Below are positions 34,901 through 47,018 of a stretch of 64,000 bases of DNA, piece after piece. The translations under genes and the position numbers were made by a program. This stretch comes from Bimuria novae-zelandiae CBS 107.79. Lineage: Eukaryota; Ascomycota; Dothideomycetes; Pleosporales; Didymosphaeriaceae. Under the pieces are notes generated by a model. That model did not search any database. It was not told the DNA's origin and saw nothing but the letters and a program-made list of their open reading frames with translations. Where the stretch lies: NCBI GenBank assembly GCA_010015655.1, contig ML976658.1, positions 15,787-79,786 of the forward strand, in the 5' to 3' direction. Positions within the stretch are counted from its first letter, which is position 1; each line of letters opens with the position of its first letter.

Positions 34901-37150
34901 TATTATTCTTAATTAATTATAGGGTTGTGCTTCTTAAACTAGGTTAGTCTTAATATTATATCGTGACTAGCTTCCTTAAGGATATCGAGGGTAATCGTTT
35001 CCTAGTGTCTATAGATCTTAAGTATCGTCTCGACCTCGTATTCGACTTGTAGCATGCCTGGCATTAGGTGTCTATTCGCAATATAGATAACATAAGCTTC
35101 TACCTTCTAACGCTTATAGAGTTCTGCTCTATCAAGTGCCTTTCGCGAGATATAGCTTTGTTATGCTCCTAAATCTAGCATGGCCTTTATCCATGTTCCT
35201 TTAAGCTAAACCGGTAGCTTAATTAGTACTTAACTATTAATGGCATTTAGCTCTCTAAAGACGTCTTCCCTCCTGAGCCTAGGTCTAAAAAAGACATCTT
35301 ATCTATAGGTAGCTTTATGGGATTAAGGTGTCCTTCCTTCTTCTTCTCTTAAGGCTACTGCTAGGCCTTTTCTAGGAGAGCTTTATCGTTTTCTTCCTTT
35401 TATACCGTTTCAATCCTGAGGATCGTAGTCCCTTTTGGTATGCGATTAAACCTATGCTTTTCTTTTTACCTTTAGTGTTCCTTATAATTAGGGTGTAAGC
35501 ATATTTGCCACTTGTTAGATGCGCATTTTCTATTAACTAGTAGCAATATTACTTAGTTTAACGCTTAGTTAAGGTGTAGAAAGTATCGCGTTTTGCGCTT
35601 GTCCTAAAGGTAAATGTTATAATAGGTAATAGGGTAGTTAAACCACTCCTATCTACATCGTTAATACGTTTAGGGAAAGTAACTGTATTCCTTAGCTTAG
35701 TAATAAATAGTATATTAGTCTTCTCTGTAGAGGGTCTATTGTATGGTCTCATGCGTAGGGTTATGGTGGTCTAGGTCGTACTGTAGTTCGTAGTTTAGGC
35801 TTTCGTTTAGGTATTTCTTCTTAGGGTCTTCGTAGGCGTAGCGGTGGTCTGCTATTTCTCGTGCCACTTTACTAATTAGGTTAGGTTAGTAAGCGTAAAA
35901 AAATGCTTCTGCGTAGTCTTATCGTTCTATCGCTATAAACCCAAAGTCTCCTTCCCTTGGTTATTGTTTTTTTAAGAAGTCGAAAACATTCGTTATTTTA
36001 CTAGTAACAGGTTTGCTCTAGCTAGGGTGAGGTGTAAGAGATTAAGGTATTAATTTCTTCTCCTTTCCTTTATCGTCCAAACTTTCGTGTGTATCCTTGT
36101 AGAGTCGTAAGTTAGGTAATTCTAATCGCTCTAATTCTTTGTCGTAGATATTAATCTGCTTAATAGCGTCTATTACCTGCCATTCTTCGTCGGTGGTTTC
36201 TTTTTTGTCGACGGATAGTACGTTTAACTGTCTAATAACCTTGTTCTTAAATCTACAGTTCCTAATAATATAATCTAGTTTGTTATATATAAAGCAAGTG
36301 CGTGTCTCGGTTCCCTAGCGTAGGGTTTTATCTAAGATGCGCTTATTATCCTTTAGCTAGTAAGAGCCTGTTTCTCTTCCTTTCTTTCTAATTATAACGT
36401 TGAGCTGTCCGTAGTGGATTCCTTCTATAGGTTATAGTTTATAGTTGTCTTATTACTGCCTTAGTTAGTAGTTAGTCTTTGCGGGCAGTCCTGTATATCC
36501 TTAAGATTAGTTCTAGCGTAGGTCGCGTTCTAGCTTGTACTATGCTTCGTTAATTCAAATTGCTTCCTTAGATAGTTCTTTTAATATATTAGTCTTAGCT
36601 CTAGTGCGTAGGAGTTCCTCGCGCACGGTACTTTTTAGTCCTTTGTAATATATTGCTATAAGGGTAGCGTTATTCTAGTTAATTTAGTCTGTATACTTGC
36701 GGAATTTAGAGTCGTACTCTGCTGTAGAGCGTACTTGTCTAAGGCTTTAGATATTTCGCTCGGCAATAGCTTCTTGGTTTATAACTCTAAAGTATTATTT
36801 AACTTTCTCGCAGAACTTGTCGTAGTCTTCTATAATCTAGTTAGTTACGTTATTGGTTTTGTTATCTCTAGCTAGATAACGGTTAAGATAAGGTTAAATC
36901 TATTTTAAAGTATTTCCTTTTATAAAGGTTGTAGCGAACACGGCCTTATTAGCGTTATCCTAGTCCTTATCCTTTATTCCGTGGAAGTAAAGGTTAAGCT
37001 ATAAAATCTAAAGTTCCGTGTGCTTGCGGTCTCCGTAAAAGAAGTTAGGTTTACTATAAGTGCCTCCCTTAATAGTCGTGATACTATCCTTAGGGGTACC
37101 TATAGGTACATTAGAAAGGTTGTCGTATCCGCTTATGTTAAGGGTGTTTA
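31930..37150 (-). pseudogene. Gypsy-2 gag-pol remnant
   Basis: The gag opening begins almost at the LTR edge (ISGYDNLSNVPIGTPKDS, then YSKPNFFYGDRKHTEL, 37008-37150). A degenerate zinc knuckle CFIYNKLDYI lies near 36,270, and the reverse-transcriptase motif YMDDIL at about 34,090-34,115. Integrase sequence parallel to Gypsy-1 is near 32,800-33,000. Premature stops occur throughout. Confidence 0.78.
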
Positions 37151-37580
37151 AGATGTTAAGTCTAACAAGGTAGCTAATCCCTAAGGGGCTAAGGTTAGTT
37201 CTCGGGCAGGAGCAGTAGCGACAGGACAAGGGGTCTTAATAGCTTACGCGTATTAAAGGGGTATTAGTATTAAAGGTGTGTATAGCATAATTAAATTAAC
37301 AAGATTGCTTATTCAGATCCAAACGATAGATTAATAAACAGGTTAAACACGAGGTGGAAGAGTCTATCCTTATGTTCCTATATACTTAGCATGCTCGACT
37401 TGCTCGACTCGAGCAGAGCGAGCATAGCCTTGGCCTTATGCACCTGCTCGACTTGCTCGCTTCGAGCGCTTCGAGTAGTTACGTGACCTGCCCATTGCTG
37501 TGCCACCATTGGCTCCCATAAGACCTTGGCCGTCTCAGAATGTTAGCCTGGTGATGCTAAATACAGATCCTAACACAGGT

Positions 37581-39906
37581 CTAGACGTAGTCTTTTATAT
37601 ATTATTAGACACTAGGCCACTAGAACTCTTGTAGCACTAGCTCTAAAGTCCTAATAAAGCTAAAATAGCCCGTAAGGGGGTTATCGTAGCATTATTAAAG
37701 GACGTGTACCCTCGCTAGAGGTAGCACGTATAGCCTATTCTCGTACCGTAATAGGTTAGCTAGTCTAGTTATCTAGCGCTTTAGCCATTCTGGCTTTGCC
37801 ATCTCTGGCCCTTAAAGGTACTAGAGGATTTGTTTTGCAGTTTCGTTCCCTTAGCTATTTCTCTTTAATAGCTCTACTATAGGGTAAGCGCTTACTAAAT
37901 CGTTTACCGCCGCCTCCTTAGTCGCTAACGTTCTAGATCTAGCGACCCTTATTACTACTACTAGTCTAGGGCTTCCTGCCTGCTTTAGTAGCTATAGGCT
38001 GCCTGCCACGCCTGCTTCGTCTAAAGCGTTACCTTTTAGCTATAACTTATACTATAAGGCCTTAAGGAGTCTCTACTAGGAACTGCCTATCCCGCCTAAG
38101 CTTGTTTCCTTTTCTAACTTATAGTTAGGTCTCCGCGATAGTCTATTAGCGGGATTTATCCTTTCTAGATAGTGTTTAATTTTAAAATTAAATGTTATAA
38201 GCTATTCGGCCCACCTTGCCTACTATTTAGTTAAGACTTTTGTAGACATAAACCCTTGCAGGTTAGTATAATTAGTTAGAAGCTTAACCTTCTTACTAAC
38301 ACCCTCTAGGTAGTATTGCTAATGCTTAAAAGCTTTAACAATCGCTAGTAACTCGCTATTATACGTGTTGTAGTTTCGTTCTATCTGGTTTATCTTGCGC
38401 GAATAAAAAGTAACTAGGTACTATTATAGCTTTCTATATTTATCTAGTTACGATTGGCTTAAGATACCCGAGATCGTAAAACCTAAAGCGTTAGTTTCTA
38501 CTCTTAAGGGTCTTCTAGAGTTAAAGTAGGCTAGTAAGGGCCCTCGTATAAAGCTCTCTTTTAGCTAGTAAAAGGAGGCCTTAGCCTGCTTTAATAAGCT
38601 TATTATAACTAATTCCTCGAGTCTCTATCGCTGTTCGCCCTTAGTAGCTCCCTCTAGCCTTCTTATTAGGGCGTAAAGGGGTGCCGCCACTTAAGAGAAT
38701 CCTTCTATAAACCTTTAATAGTAGTTAGTAAAGCTAAGGAAGATCCTGACTACTTAGACTAAGTTTAGTTTAGGCTAATCTTTTATAGAGGCGACGCGGT
38801 CCTCCTCTATCTCTACGCTATCTAGGAATATTATAAAGCCTAGGTATCCCACCTTGCGTGTGTGGAATTCGCATTTAGACAGTTTGGCGTATAGCTAGCG
38901 TTTAATAAGGCGTTCTAGCACTATCTAAACGTGCTAAATGTGTTCCTCCTTTATCTTAGAGTAGATAAGGATATCGTCGAGGTACACAATATAATAGATA
39001 TCGAGAAGGTCTAATAGTGTATTATTAATATAGCTTTAGAAGGTCGCAGGCGCGTTTATTAAGCTAAAAGGCATTATTATATATTTATACTATTTATATC
39101 TTATTTAAAAGGCTATCTTTTATTTATCTCCTGCCTTAATTTGGACGCGGTGGTAGGCGTCCCTTAGGTCTAGTTTAGTGTAGATCTGGGCATCCCCTAG
39201 TTGGTTAAGGGATTTCTGTATTAAGGGAAGTAGGTATTAGTTCTTTATTATAACTATATTTAGTCCCCTATAGTTAACGTAGAGGCAGAGGCCTCTATCC
39301 TTTTTCTTTATAAAAAGGATTAGTGCCCCAGCGCTTAATCGCGATAGTTAAATAAAGCCCTATTTAAGGTTCTTTTAGATATAGTCGCGCAGAACTGCTA
39401 ACTCTAACTTTAATAGACTATAGAGTAGTCTAAAAGGCACTTCCTTGCCTTCCTTAATATTAATCTTTATTTTATAGGGGCTATGGTTGGTAAGGATGCT
39501 CGTGGCTTCTTTAGAGAAGGCTTTTTCCTACCGTCCCTAGTATTCTTTAGGTAGCGTCCTAGGTGGGCCTCCTAATATGTCCTTTAGGGTGGTATACATA
39601 ATAAAATAGTTATTTACTATATCTTTAGCCGTGCTAGCAAACTCTTCTGCTAATTTAGTAGAGATCTTAGTCTATTTGCGCTTCCCATAGGCGAAGCGGA
39701 TAGTCTTATTATAGAAGTTTACGATAGGGTTCTATTCTGCTAGCTAGGGCATTCTTAGGACCATGTCGAATCCACTAATATTACTAACTATAAACAGGCA
39801 ACTATCGCTCTTGGTTTTATCACGACTATTTATAATAGTGTAGGGGAGCTTCGCCTAGCCTAGAACGCCTAAGTCTTATCCGTTCAGCGCCACGTAGCGT
39901 TTGCCT
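37581..39906 (-). pseudogene. Chromovirus protease, reverse transcriptase and RNase H segment
   Basis: Reverse-transcriptase motif VYLDDILIYS lies at about 38,955-38,990 on the minus strand. RNase H-like sequence is at about 38,200-38,450, and protease-like sequence towards 39,800. The segment lies between Gypsy-2 and Copia-2 and joins logically to 29500-30887 and 45176-46840. Confidence 0.75.
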
Positions 39907-39911
39907 TTTAT

Positions 39912-42900
39912 TGTAACGGTATTCGGATTGTTTATTATTGCCTATGCTAGCTCATTGCTGCCTACACTCATTTACTGCTGCCTAGCCTACCTAGCAGTAT
40001 ATATCTTAGCTACTACACACATACAATTAAATCAGTGTTTTTCCCGACTTTCGCTTTGCAGCAACAACCGCTATAGTTATAAGCCTAGATTGCGACGGGA
40101 TCTCACTCACCTGACTTATTACATACTCACACATAGAGTAGAGCACCTACGAGCACGATAATAACCAAGTTAGACCTAATAGTTACTTAGGTAACAATCG
40201 TCCTTAGCTAATTAGAGGATTAGCATAAATAGCTATTTATCCGCAAGGATACGGCACAAAAGAACTAACTCTAGAAATACGTTAATCTAGATGTTGCAGC
40301 AGACTAACTACCCTAGCTAAAGGAGCTAACGGAGCCTTAGCTAAGTAACTATAACTAACGAGCTATATTATTTACTAGCTTAAACACTAAGCAGCGAGCT
40401 GACTATTATTAGGTGTACGAGCGATAGGAGAAGAAGGATTTAGAGCATAAGTATTAGCTTAAGGCTCTAGTAGACTTTAACTCTAAGATTAGTAAGACGA
40501 TAGTAGCGCATTATATATACTTAATTAAGGATAAGGATACGCCGCACTAATAACTTACGACCCTTAAGAAATATCTCGCACTATTAGATGCGACGCGTTA
40601 TCGCGATTTAATAGCGAAATACAAGGATCTTTAGACACCGCTAAAGGGTAGAAAGGTTAAAGAATGGCTTTAATATTAAATCAAGGTTACTAGCTAGTGC
40701 AAGGCTATTAAGCTTTTAGAGACTAAGGATACCCGTGCGCAGGAGGACTTCCTAGTTACCTATAAGATAATTAACCTTAAATACGGAATGGCAGGTCTGC
40801 GAGACCTAATCCAAAAAGAGAGGCTTAGTATAAAAGTCCTATTAGTAGAAGACTACGTTGCCGAGTTCTTAGCATACCTAAAGCGTACACGCCTAATTAG
40901 TACAGGCTTTAGTGCACACGCGGCAAAGCTAGAGATAGTAAAGCTAATAATACTATAAAGTAATAAATTTTCTTAAAGCGGTATATACCTTTATAGTAAG
41001 AGACACTTATAGTCTAAGTGCTAGTTAATAAACCCCGACACTCCTAACTAACCCTAAGGATATAATAATAAGGAAGCTGGTAAGAAAGTGGCTATAGCCT
41101 TTGCTAAGGATCCGAGCTTAAAAGCGAGGGTAGAGAAAGCTATACAGGACTAGAAGGCAACTTAGTCAAACTCTAAGCCTATAGTTACTATTAATAATAG
41201 CAAGCCTTCTTCTAATCCATTAACCTACACCGCACAATATATAGTATCTAATGCTATTATAGTTGACAAGCACGACGAGCACGACAAGCGTAATAAACGT
41301 AATAAGAATCTAATGCTTAATAATAGTGTTAAACCTACTAAGGAGTTAGTAGCTCTATCGACGCTTAATAATGTTAGTAGCTACGACTTATTAAGTAACC
41401 GATTTATACTTAATCCTGGTTTGAACACTTACATTGTTAACACTGAGTCCTGGCCTGGATGGACGAGAGAGTATGAGGCCAGTGCCAATGACTTTGTAGG
41501 AGCAGGAACAGGCCGTATTAAGATTACTATATAGGGCAGCATGAAGCTAACCGTGAAAATACTAAGAAGACTATTACCTATCGTCCTAACACATGTTGCC
41601 TTAGTCGAAGGCTTCTTAATAAGCCTTATAGGCTTAGCACGCTGTCGCTCGAGTTAGATCTACTTTAACTTAAGATAAGATTTGCTATACAAAGTTAGCA
41701 AGAAAACCGTTATTGCATAACTAGAGTATAATAATAGCCACTGGCTAGTTGACGCTAATGCTAGCCGCCGCCTAGACATACGCCTATTATTATCCTTTAG
41801 CACTACCTACTAACCTTTAAAAGACCTTCAACGTAATCGTATAGTTAACTACAAGACAGCGTATAGTACCTGGGGTTATCCTAGTAAGAAGGCAATTAAG
41901 AAGCTAGTTAACTATGTAGAAGGCTTGCGAGTAGAAGGCAAAGATAGCGACTTCTATAGCGTATATATCGAATTAAAACTTACAAAGCAAGTCTCTAGAA
42001 GACAGTAGAAGGACTTTGCACCTAGGAAGTTCTATCGCGTTACTATAGACTTTATATAGCTACTACCTCAAGAGGCAGACCCTTGTCTTAATAGTAACTA
42101 AATTACAGGTTACATGGTAGACTAGTATAGTAAGTAGCATAAAGTTAACTGCTTTCTACAGCGTACGAAGGCATTCCTAAGCCGCTAGCTTGTTTAAAAA
42201 GTTTGCAAGATATAGCGTATTTTTAATAGTAACGTTACTATAATTAAGACTAATAATAACTAATGATACGGAGTTGCATTAAACGTGTTAGAGGAGCTCT
42301 GCGCTGAGCTAGGGATTTAATACGAGCCGCAGGCAGACTACGCAGACGAATAAAACGGCTTTATAGAGTAAGTAGGCAAGATTATCGTTATTCAAGCTTA
42401 AGCTATAAGGCTTGAAGGAAACCTGCTAAAGTTATTATTAAATAAGCTATTTCGAATAGTAGCATACATACTAAATCGCATACTAACTAAAGCGCTAGGC
42501 TAGAAGACTCTATATAAGGTTATGTAGGGATTAAAGCTAAAGGTGAACTACTTACGTCCTATAGGCTGTTAAGCATACGTTCGAAATTTATCTATTAAAA
42601 GAGGCAATAAGCTAGAATCTAGAGCTCTTATAGGACACCTTATAAGCTATAATTTAATAAATATCTTTAGGATCTGGCTGCTTATAAAGGACAGAGTAAT
42701 TCGAGCGAGAGACGTTATTTTTAAGCTAACGCGATTTTACAAAGGGCTAGAAGGCTACGTAGCTAAGTTAGTTATTAAAGAAGTTATAGAGCTACTTGCT
42801 TTCCTAGAAGAAGCTAAATCTAATAATATTATTATTAAAGAGCTCATGACGCTTAGATAAAGCTATATAATACCTGTAGCGGTAGCTTAGGCCAGCCAGT

Positions 42901-45170
42901 AGCAGGTAGGGGGTGAGAGCAGAAGTAACGAGAACGATAAAGTTAATAAGGACGTAGAGGACCTGTTTATGGGAGGTGGGCTGCTTACACCTACGTTACC
43001 TAAGCCTTACGTGAGCCGGTAACGGAATAACAATACTCCGGTCGACGTTCTCCCGGCAGAACGAGATCTAGAGACAACACTATAAGAGCTCTCTGCAATA
43101 TAAATTCCTGGTTATATACCTAATTGCCATAACAATAACGCGCTAAGGCGTAGAAATCCTAAAATTAATAAATTAAACATACGTACAAGCTTGCGCCGCC
43201 GATAACAGCGCACGAACGACCTTACTAGTGTAACTAGATACCAGACGCACGTAATTTCCTATAGAATACGTATTAATAACTACTTGCACGCATTTATAAT
43301 AGCGCTAAAGCTATAGCCTGTAATTAAGATCTATTAGTTACAAGTTCTACCTCTACCAAGGACCTGGAGAGACCTAGAGACTCATCTATATAGAGCCGAG
43401 TTTTAATAAGCTAGTTAAGAAGAATACTAAAGCATTTAGAGTAAAGGATGCTTTACTAGGACTGTAAAGATAGTAGTAAATATTAATGCTAAGGTCTTAC
43501 CACTTATGTGGGTATTTACCTATAAATTTGATGAGGACGGTTTTCTTTCACGATTTAAGGCACGATTGGTGATTAGAGGTGATTTCTAGCAGCCGTACGG
43601 AGACACCTACGCCGCCACACTTACGGCACGCACCTTTAGAGTAATTACTGCTATTACTAATTACTTTAGGCTAGAGCTAATTTAGTACAACGTACTAATA
43701 GCTTTTCTTAACGCCCTACTTAATTGTCTACTCTACGCGCAGACGCTAGACGGATTTTAAAAAGATAAAGAACTACTCTAGATACTCCGCGCTCTTTATA
43801 GATTAAAGGAGTTACTACTACTATAGTACAAGGAGCTCCGCAGGACGCTATAGTTACTAGGGATAAAGCCTGTGCCAGGCTTTCCATGTGTGTACACGAA
43901 TAAGTGGCTTATACTATTTGTCTATGTTAACGATATTGTTATGGCCTTTCACCCACACAATACCAAGCTCTACTAGTAGTTCGAGCAGAAGCTTAGCGAG
44001 TGCTATTAACTAAAGCGACTTAGTCTACTTAAGTAGTTTTTAGGCATACGCGTTATCTAAGATATCGCCGCCTATAAACTCTAGCTACTTTAAGATGCTT
44101 ACATTAATAAAGTAGCTGCAAAGTATGGCATAACGTCTACCAGCCACCGTATAGAAGTACCTATGATAGTTAACTACCTTAAGCTATCTACGGAGGATCC
44201 TAACGTAGCTTATATAAAGCTCTACTAAGAGCTTATTAGCTATCTCGCGTTTCTAACGTAGTTTACTTAACTAGACCTCGCACGTGCACATGTGATACAC
44301 GCTTTATATCTTACTAACCTTAGATAAGCTTACGTGGACTCTATACGCAAAGTATAGCGTTACGTTTTAGAGATAAAGTACTACGCGCTCGAAGCTTGCA
44401 CAGAGTAAAAGATTTAAAAGTTTATAACTATAGAAGAAGATTATCGCGATCCTATATTTTTTAAAGTATCTAATACTACTTTTGTAAACGACCTAGAGAC
44501 TTGCCGTAGCTCTTAAGGATATATTTTCTAGTTATTTAGGATAACTATTAACTAGAAGTCTACCCTGCAGCGTATAGTTACTAAATTAACTACTAAGGCA
44601 GAGCTACTCGCGCTCTCCCTTATAGGCTTAGAAATAGAGGAGTGGCTACGCCTATTTAAGGGCCTCTTACTAACGTTTTACACTACTCTAACTATCTTAT
44701 ATAATAATTAGTAGACGGTTGGGATTATTACAAAAGAACAAGACAAACTAGCAACTAAGCTTAAGCATGTTAATATACACTAGAGCTAGATCCGCCAGGA
44801 AGTAGAGCAGGGACGACTCTACGTATAATGGCGATCTACTAATAGGATGCCTGCTGACGGCATGACCAAGATACTACCACGTCAAAAGCACGCAGAGTTT
44901 GTAAGGCAGCTACACCTTACAAATCTATACTCTCGACTTTAAGGCACAGTAGATATGTAGGAGAGATTATCCTTACGTCGTTAACTAACTACAGGATAAG
45001 GGGGTGTGTAATAGTATTTAGATTATTTATTATTGCCTATACTAGCTTATTGCTGCCTACACTCATTTACTACTACCTAGCCTACCTAGTAGTATATATC
45101 TTAGCTACTACACACATATAATTAAATTAGTGTTTTTCCCGACTTTCGCTTTGCAGCAACAACCGCTACA
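39912..45170 (+). mobile_element. Copia-2: Ty1/Copia retrotransposon, plus orientation
   Basis: 164-bp LTRs (39912-40075 and 45007-45170) are flanked by TTTAT (39907-39911 and 45171-45175). The left LTR is followed by GTTATAAGCCTAG (primer site) and the right LTR is preceded by GATAAGGGGGTG (purine tract). It is nested in the chromovirus. Confidence 0.92.
40290..44943 (+). pseudogene. Copia-2 gag-pol remnant
   Basis: Gag-like sequence covers about 40,380-41,200. The aspartic protease region at 41313-41534 is open and reads RFILNPGLNTYIVN, then NDFVGAGTGRIKI; the expected Asp of the DSG motif is changed to Asn. Integrase follows. Reverse-transcriptase motif LFVYVNDIVMA (usual YVDDI) is at about 43,915-43,950. 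The end reads RMPADGMTKILPRQKHAEF near 44,850. Stops are frequent. Confidence 0.75.
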
Positions 45171-45175
45171 TTTAT

Positions 45176-46840
45176 TATTATTACCGCAACCCCTAACCGC
45201 TTTATTAGATTACTACTAACGAAATTCGCTTTAGCTCCATAGTCTACTAGGGCTTTAATCTATTATTAGTTGCCCTCGTGCTATACTTCACCGTCTAGCG
45301 CGATTAGTAAGCTACTACTCCTATCCTTAGGGGTTCTTGTGGCTACGACTAGTTATTATTAATTCTTATTATAGTTAATCTTGCCTATAGACTATTAGGC
45401 CTCTTAGTCTATAGCTTGTCTTTCCCCGCCTCGGCCTTGTACTTTAAACAGGACGCCTTATAATAGCCTAGTTTATAATAATAGAAGTATTAGTTCTTGT
45501 CCCTATCCTTTACTACTTAAGTCTTCTTCTTGCTATCCTTATCGCGACGGTTGCTATCGTGGCGTCTCTAGTATAGTCTTGTATTATTTAACTTAGATCG
45601 CTTTTAATCGCGCCTTTCGTTAGCTAGCTTGTTAAGGAAGTTGTTATTAACATTATATATACGTTATTTCCCTAACTTATAAGGTTTTAACGCTTACTAA
45701 TATATATTTATTTTTACTTTTAAGTAAAAGAGGCTCTTCTATTCGCGTGGCTACTATTTAAGGCGTTCTTAGATTTTCTCGTCTAGTGCCGTGTAGAAGT
45801 TATTAATATAGTCTTTATTATTATTATCTAAGGCCTTCTCTAGGTTGCATTCCTCCTATTAGTCCTTAAGGTAGTTAAGGAGTTCTATAGGGGTCTTCTT
45901 ACCTTATTTAGCTGCCTTAATTCTTCGGCGAGCGGTACTCTTTCGCTCCTAGGCTAATTTTAGGGAGTCTACTATAGTCTGCTATAAAAGGTCTTAGGTA
46001 ACTTTCCTGTGTCGCTTTCGCTTTAGGATCTTGGCGACTATTTAGTTTTAGTAATTACGTTATATATCTCCTAAGTATCTTACTACGAACCTAACCTGCG
46101 CTTTATTAGTTTTAAGGGTAAGTAAGAAGTTAATATAGTCCTCGTAGGCCCTCTTCTATAAGTTTAGTTCCTTGCGACTCCTACCCTTAAATTAAGAGAG
46201 TTTTAGCGGCTTTAGTAGCTGTGCGTCTAGGGCAGTAGCTACTATTTAAATCTAATGTTCTTTATCGTGGCTGGTGCGGGCCTAGCCTTGTCTATCCTTC
46301 TTCCGCGGGCGTCAGATGCTTCTAAAGGCCCTAGATTAGTCTTAACTAGTATTATCTAAGCTTAAGGACGCGTCCTCTATTAAGCTATTACTTAATAGGT
46401 TATTACTTGTGTTTTTAGCCTCGTCTAGGTTACTGTAACCCTCCTTAGGCTCTAGGGAGTTATTAGAGATACTAGTAGTTATTATCTCGTTCCTAACTAG
46501 GGTCTTACCTTTAGATTAGTAACGCTCTGCTATTAGGGAGGCCTCTAGTTCCTAAATACGTTATTAGAGCTATAGCACGCCTAAGCATTCTTAGAGAGTA
46601 ACTTCCTCTAATTATTAGTTATTATTACTACTTATAATAGTAGGGGGGTCTTCCTCTAGGTCTATAGGCGTCGTTAGGTCTTCTATAGGCGTTATAACTA
46701 TTAGAGGCTCTTATTTAGAGGGTCCTGCGGGTGGTAACCTACTTTAAGGGTCTCTTGCTATCTTTAAGGTCTAGCAGGTAACTCTTCGTGTCAATTCTAT
46801 CGTACAGGTGAATTAGATATAAGGGGGTAAGGGATCGTAT
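45176..46840 (-). pseudogene. Chromovirus gag and zinc-knuckle segment
   Basis: This is the 5' part of the chromovirus, next to its 5' LTR. A zinc-knuckle-like remnant (C-YY-K-C spacing with cysteines partly mutated to Tyr) lies near 45,450-45,490, followed upstream by charged gag-like sequence. Stops are abundant. Confidence 0.6.
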
Positions 46841-47018
46841 TGTAAAAAGCGCCCTGACTACGGGCGACTTAGTCTATCCACAGTACTAAGGCGATCCCTT
46901 AGAGAGGGAAGAGAAGGGCTGCGGCGAGGGAAGTAGATAGGCGGAAGGCCCGAATAGCGCTGGTCTAGAGCGGACTAGGGCCGTCGAGGGCCCTCGACCT
47001 ACGACTCGTGACATAAAG

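Larger units (their letters stand above)
30893..37575 (-). mobile_element. Gypsy-2: Ty3/Gypsy retrotransposon, minus orientation
   Basis: Two 422-bp LTRs (30893-31314 and 37154-37575) are flanked by CAGGT (30888-30892 and 37576-37580). The minus-strand polypurine tract GGAGAGAAGGGATGA adjoins the left LTR. It is nested in the chromovirus. Its LTR family also left the solo LTR at 13279-13700. Confidence 0.92.
22663..47013 (-). mobile_element. Ty3/Gypsy chromovirus split by three nested elements (24,351 bp)
   Basis: Identical-length 173-bp LTRs at 22663-22835 and 46841-47013 (TGTAAAAAGCG...CTCGTGACA) are flanked by TAAAG (22658-22662 and 47014-47018). Removing Copia-1, Gypsy-2 and Copia-2 leaves about 7.2 kb. 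Pol motifs are on the minus strand, so the 5' LTR is at the right. A chromodomain lies at the pol 3' end. A third LTR of the family is present as a solo LTR at 57988-58160. Confidence 0.9.
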
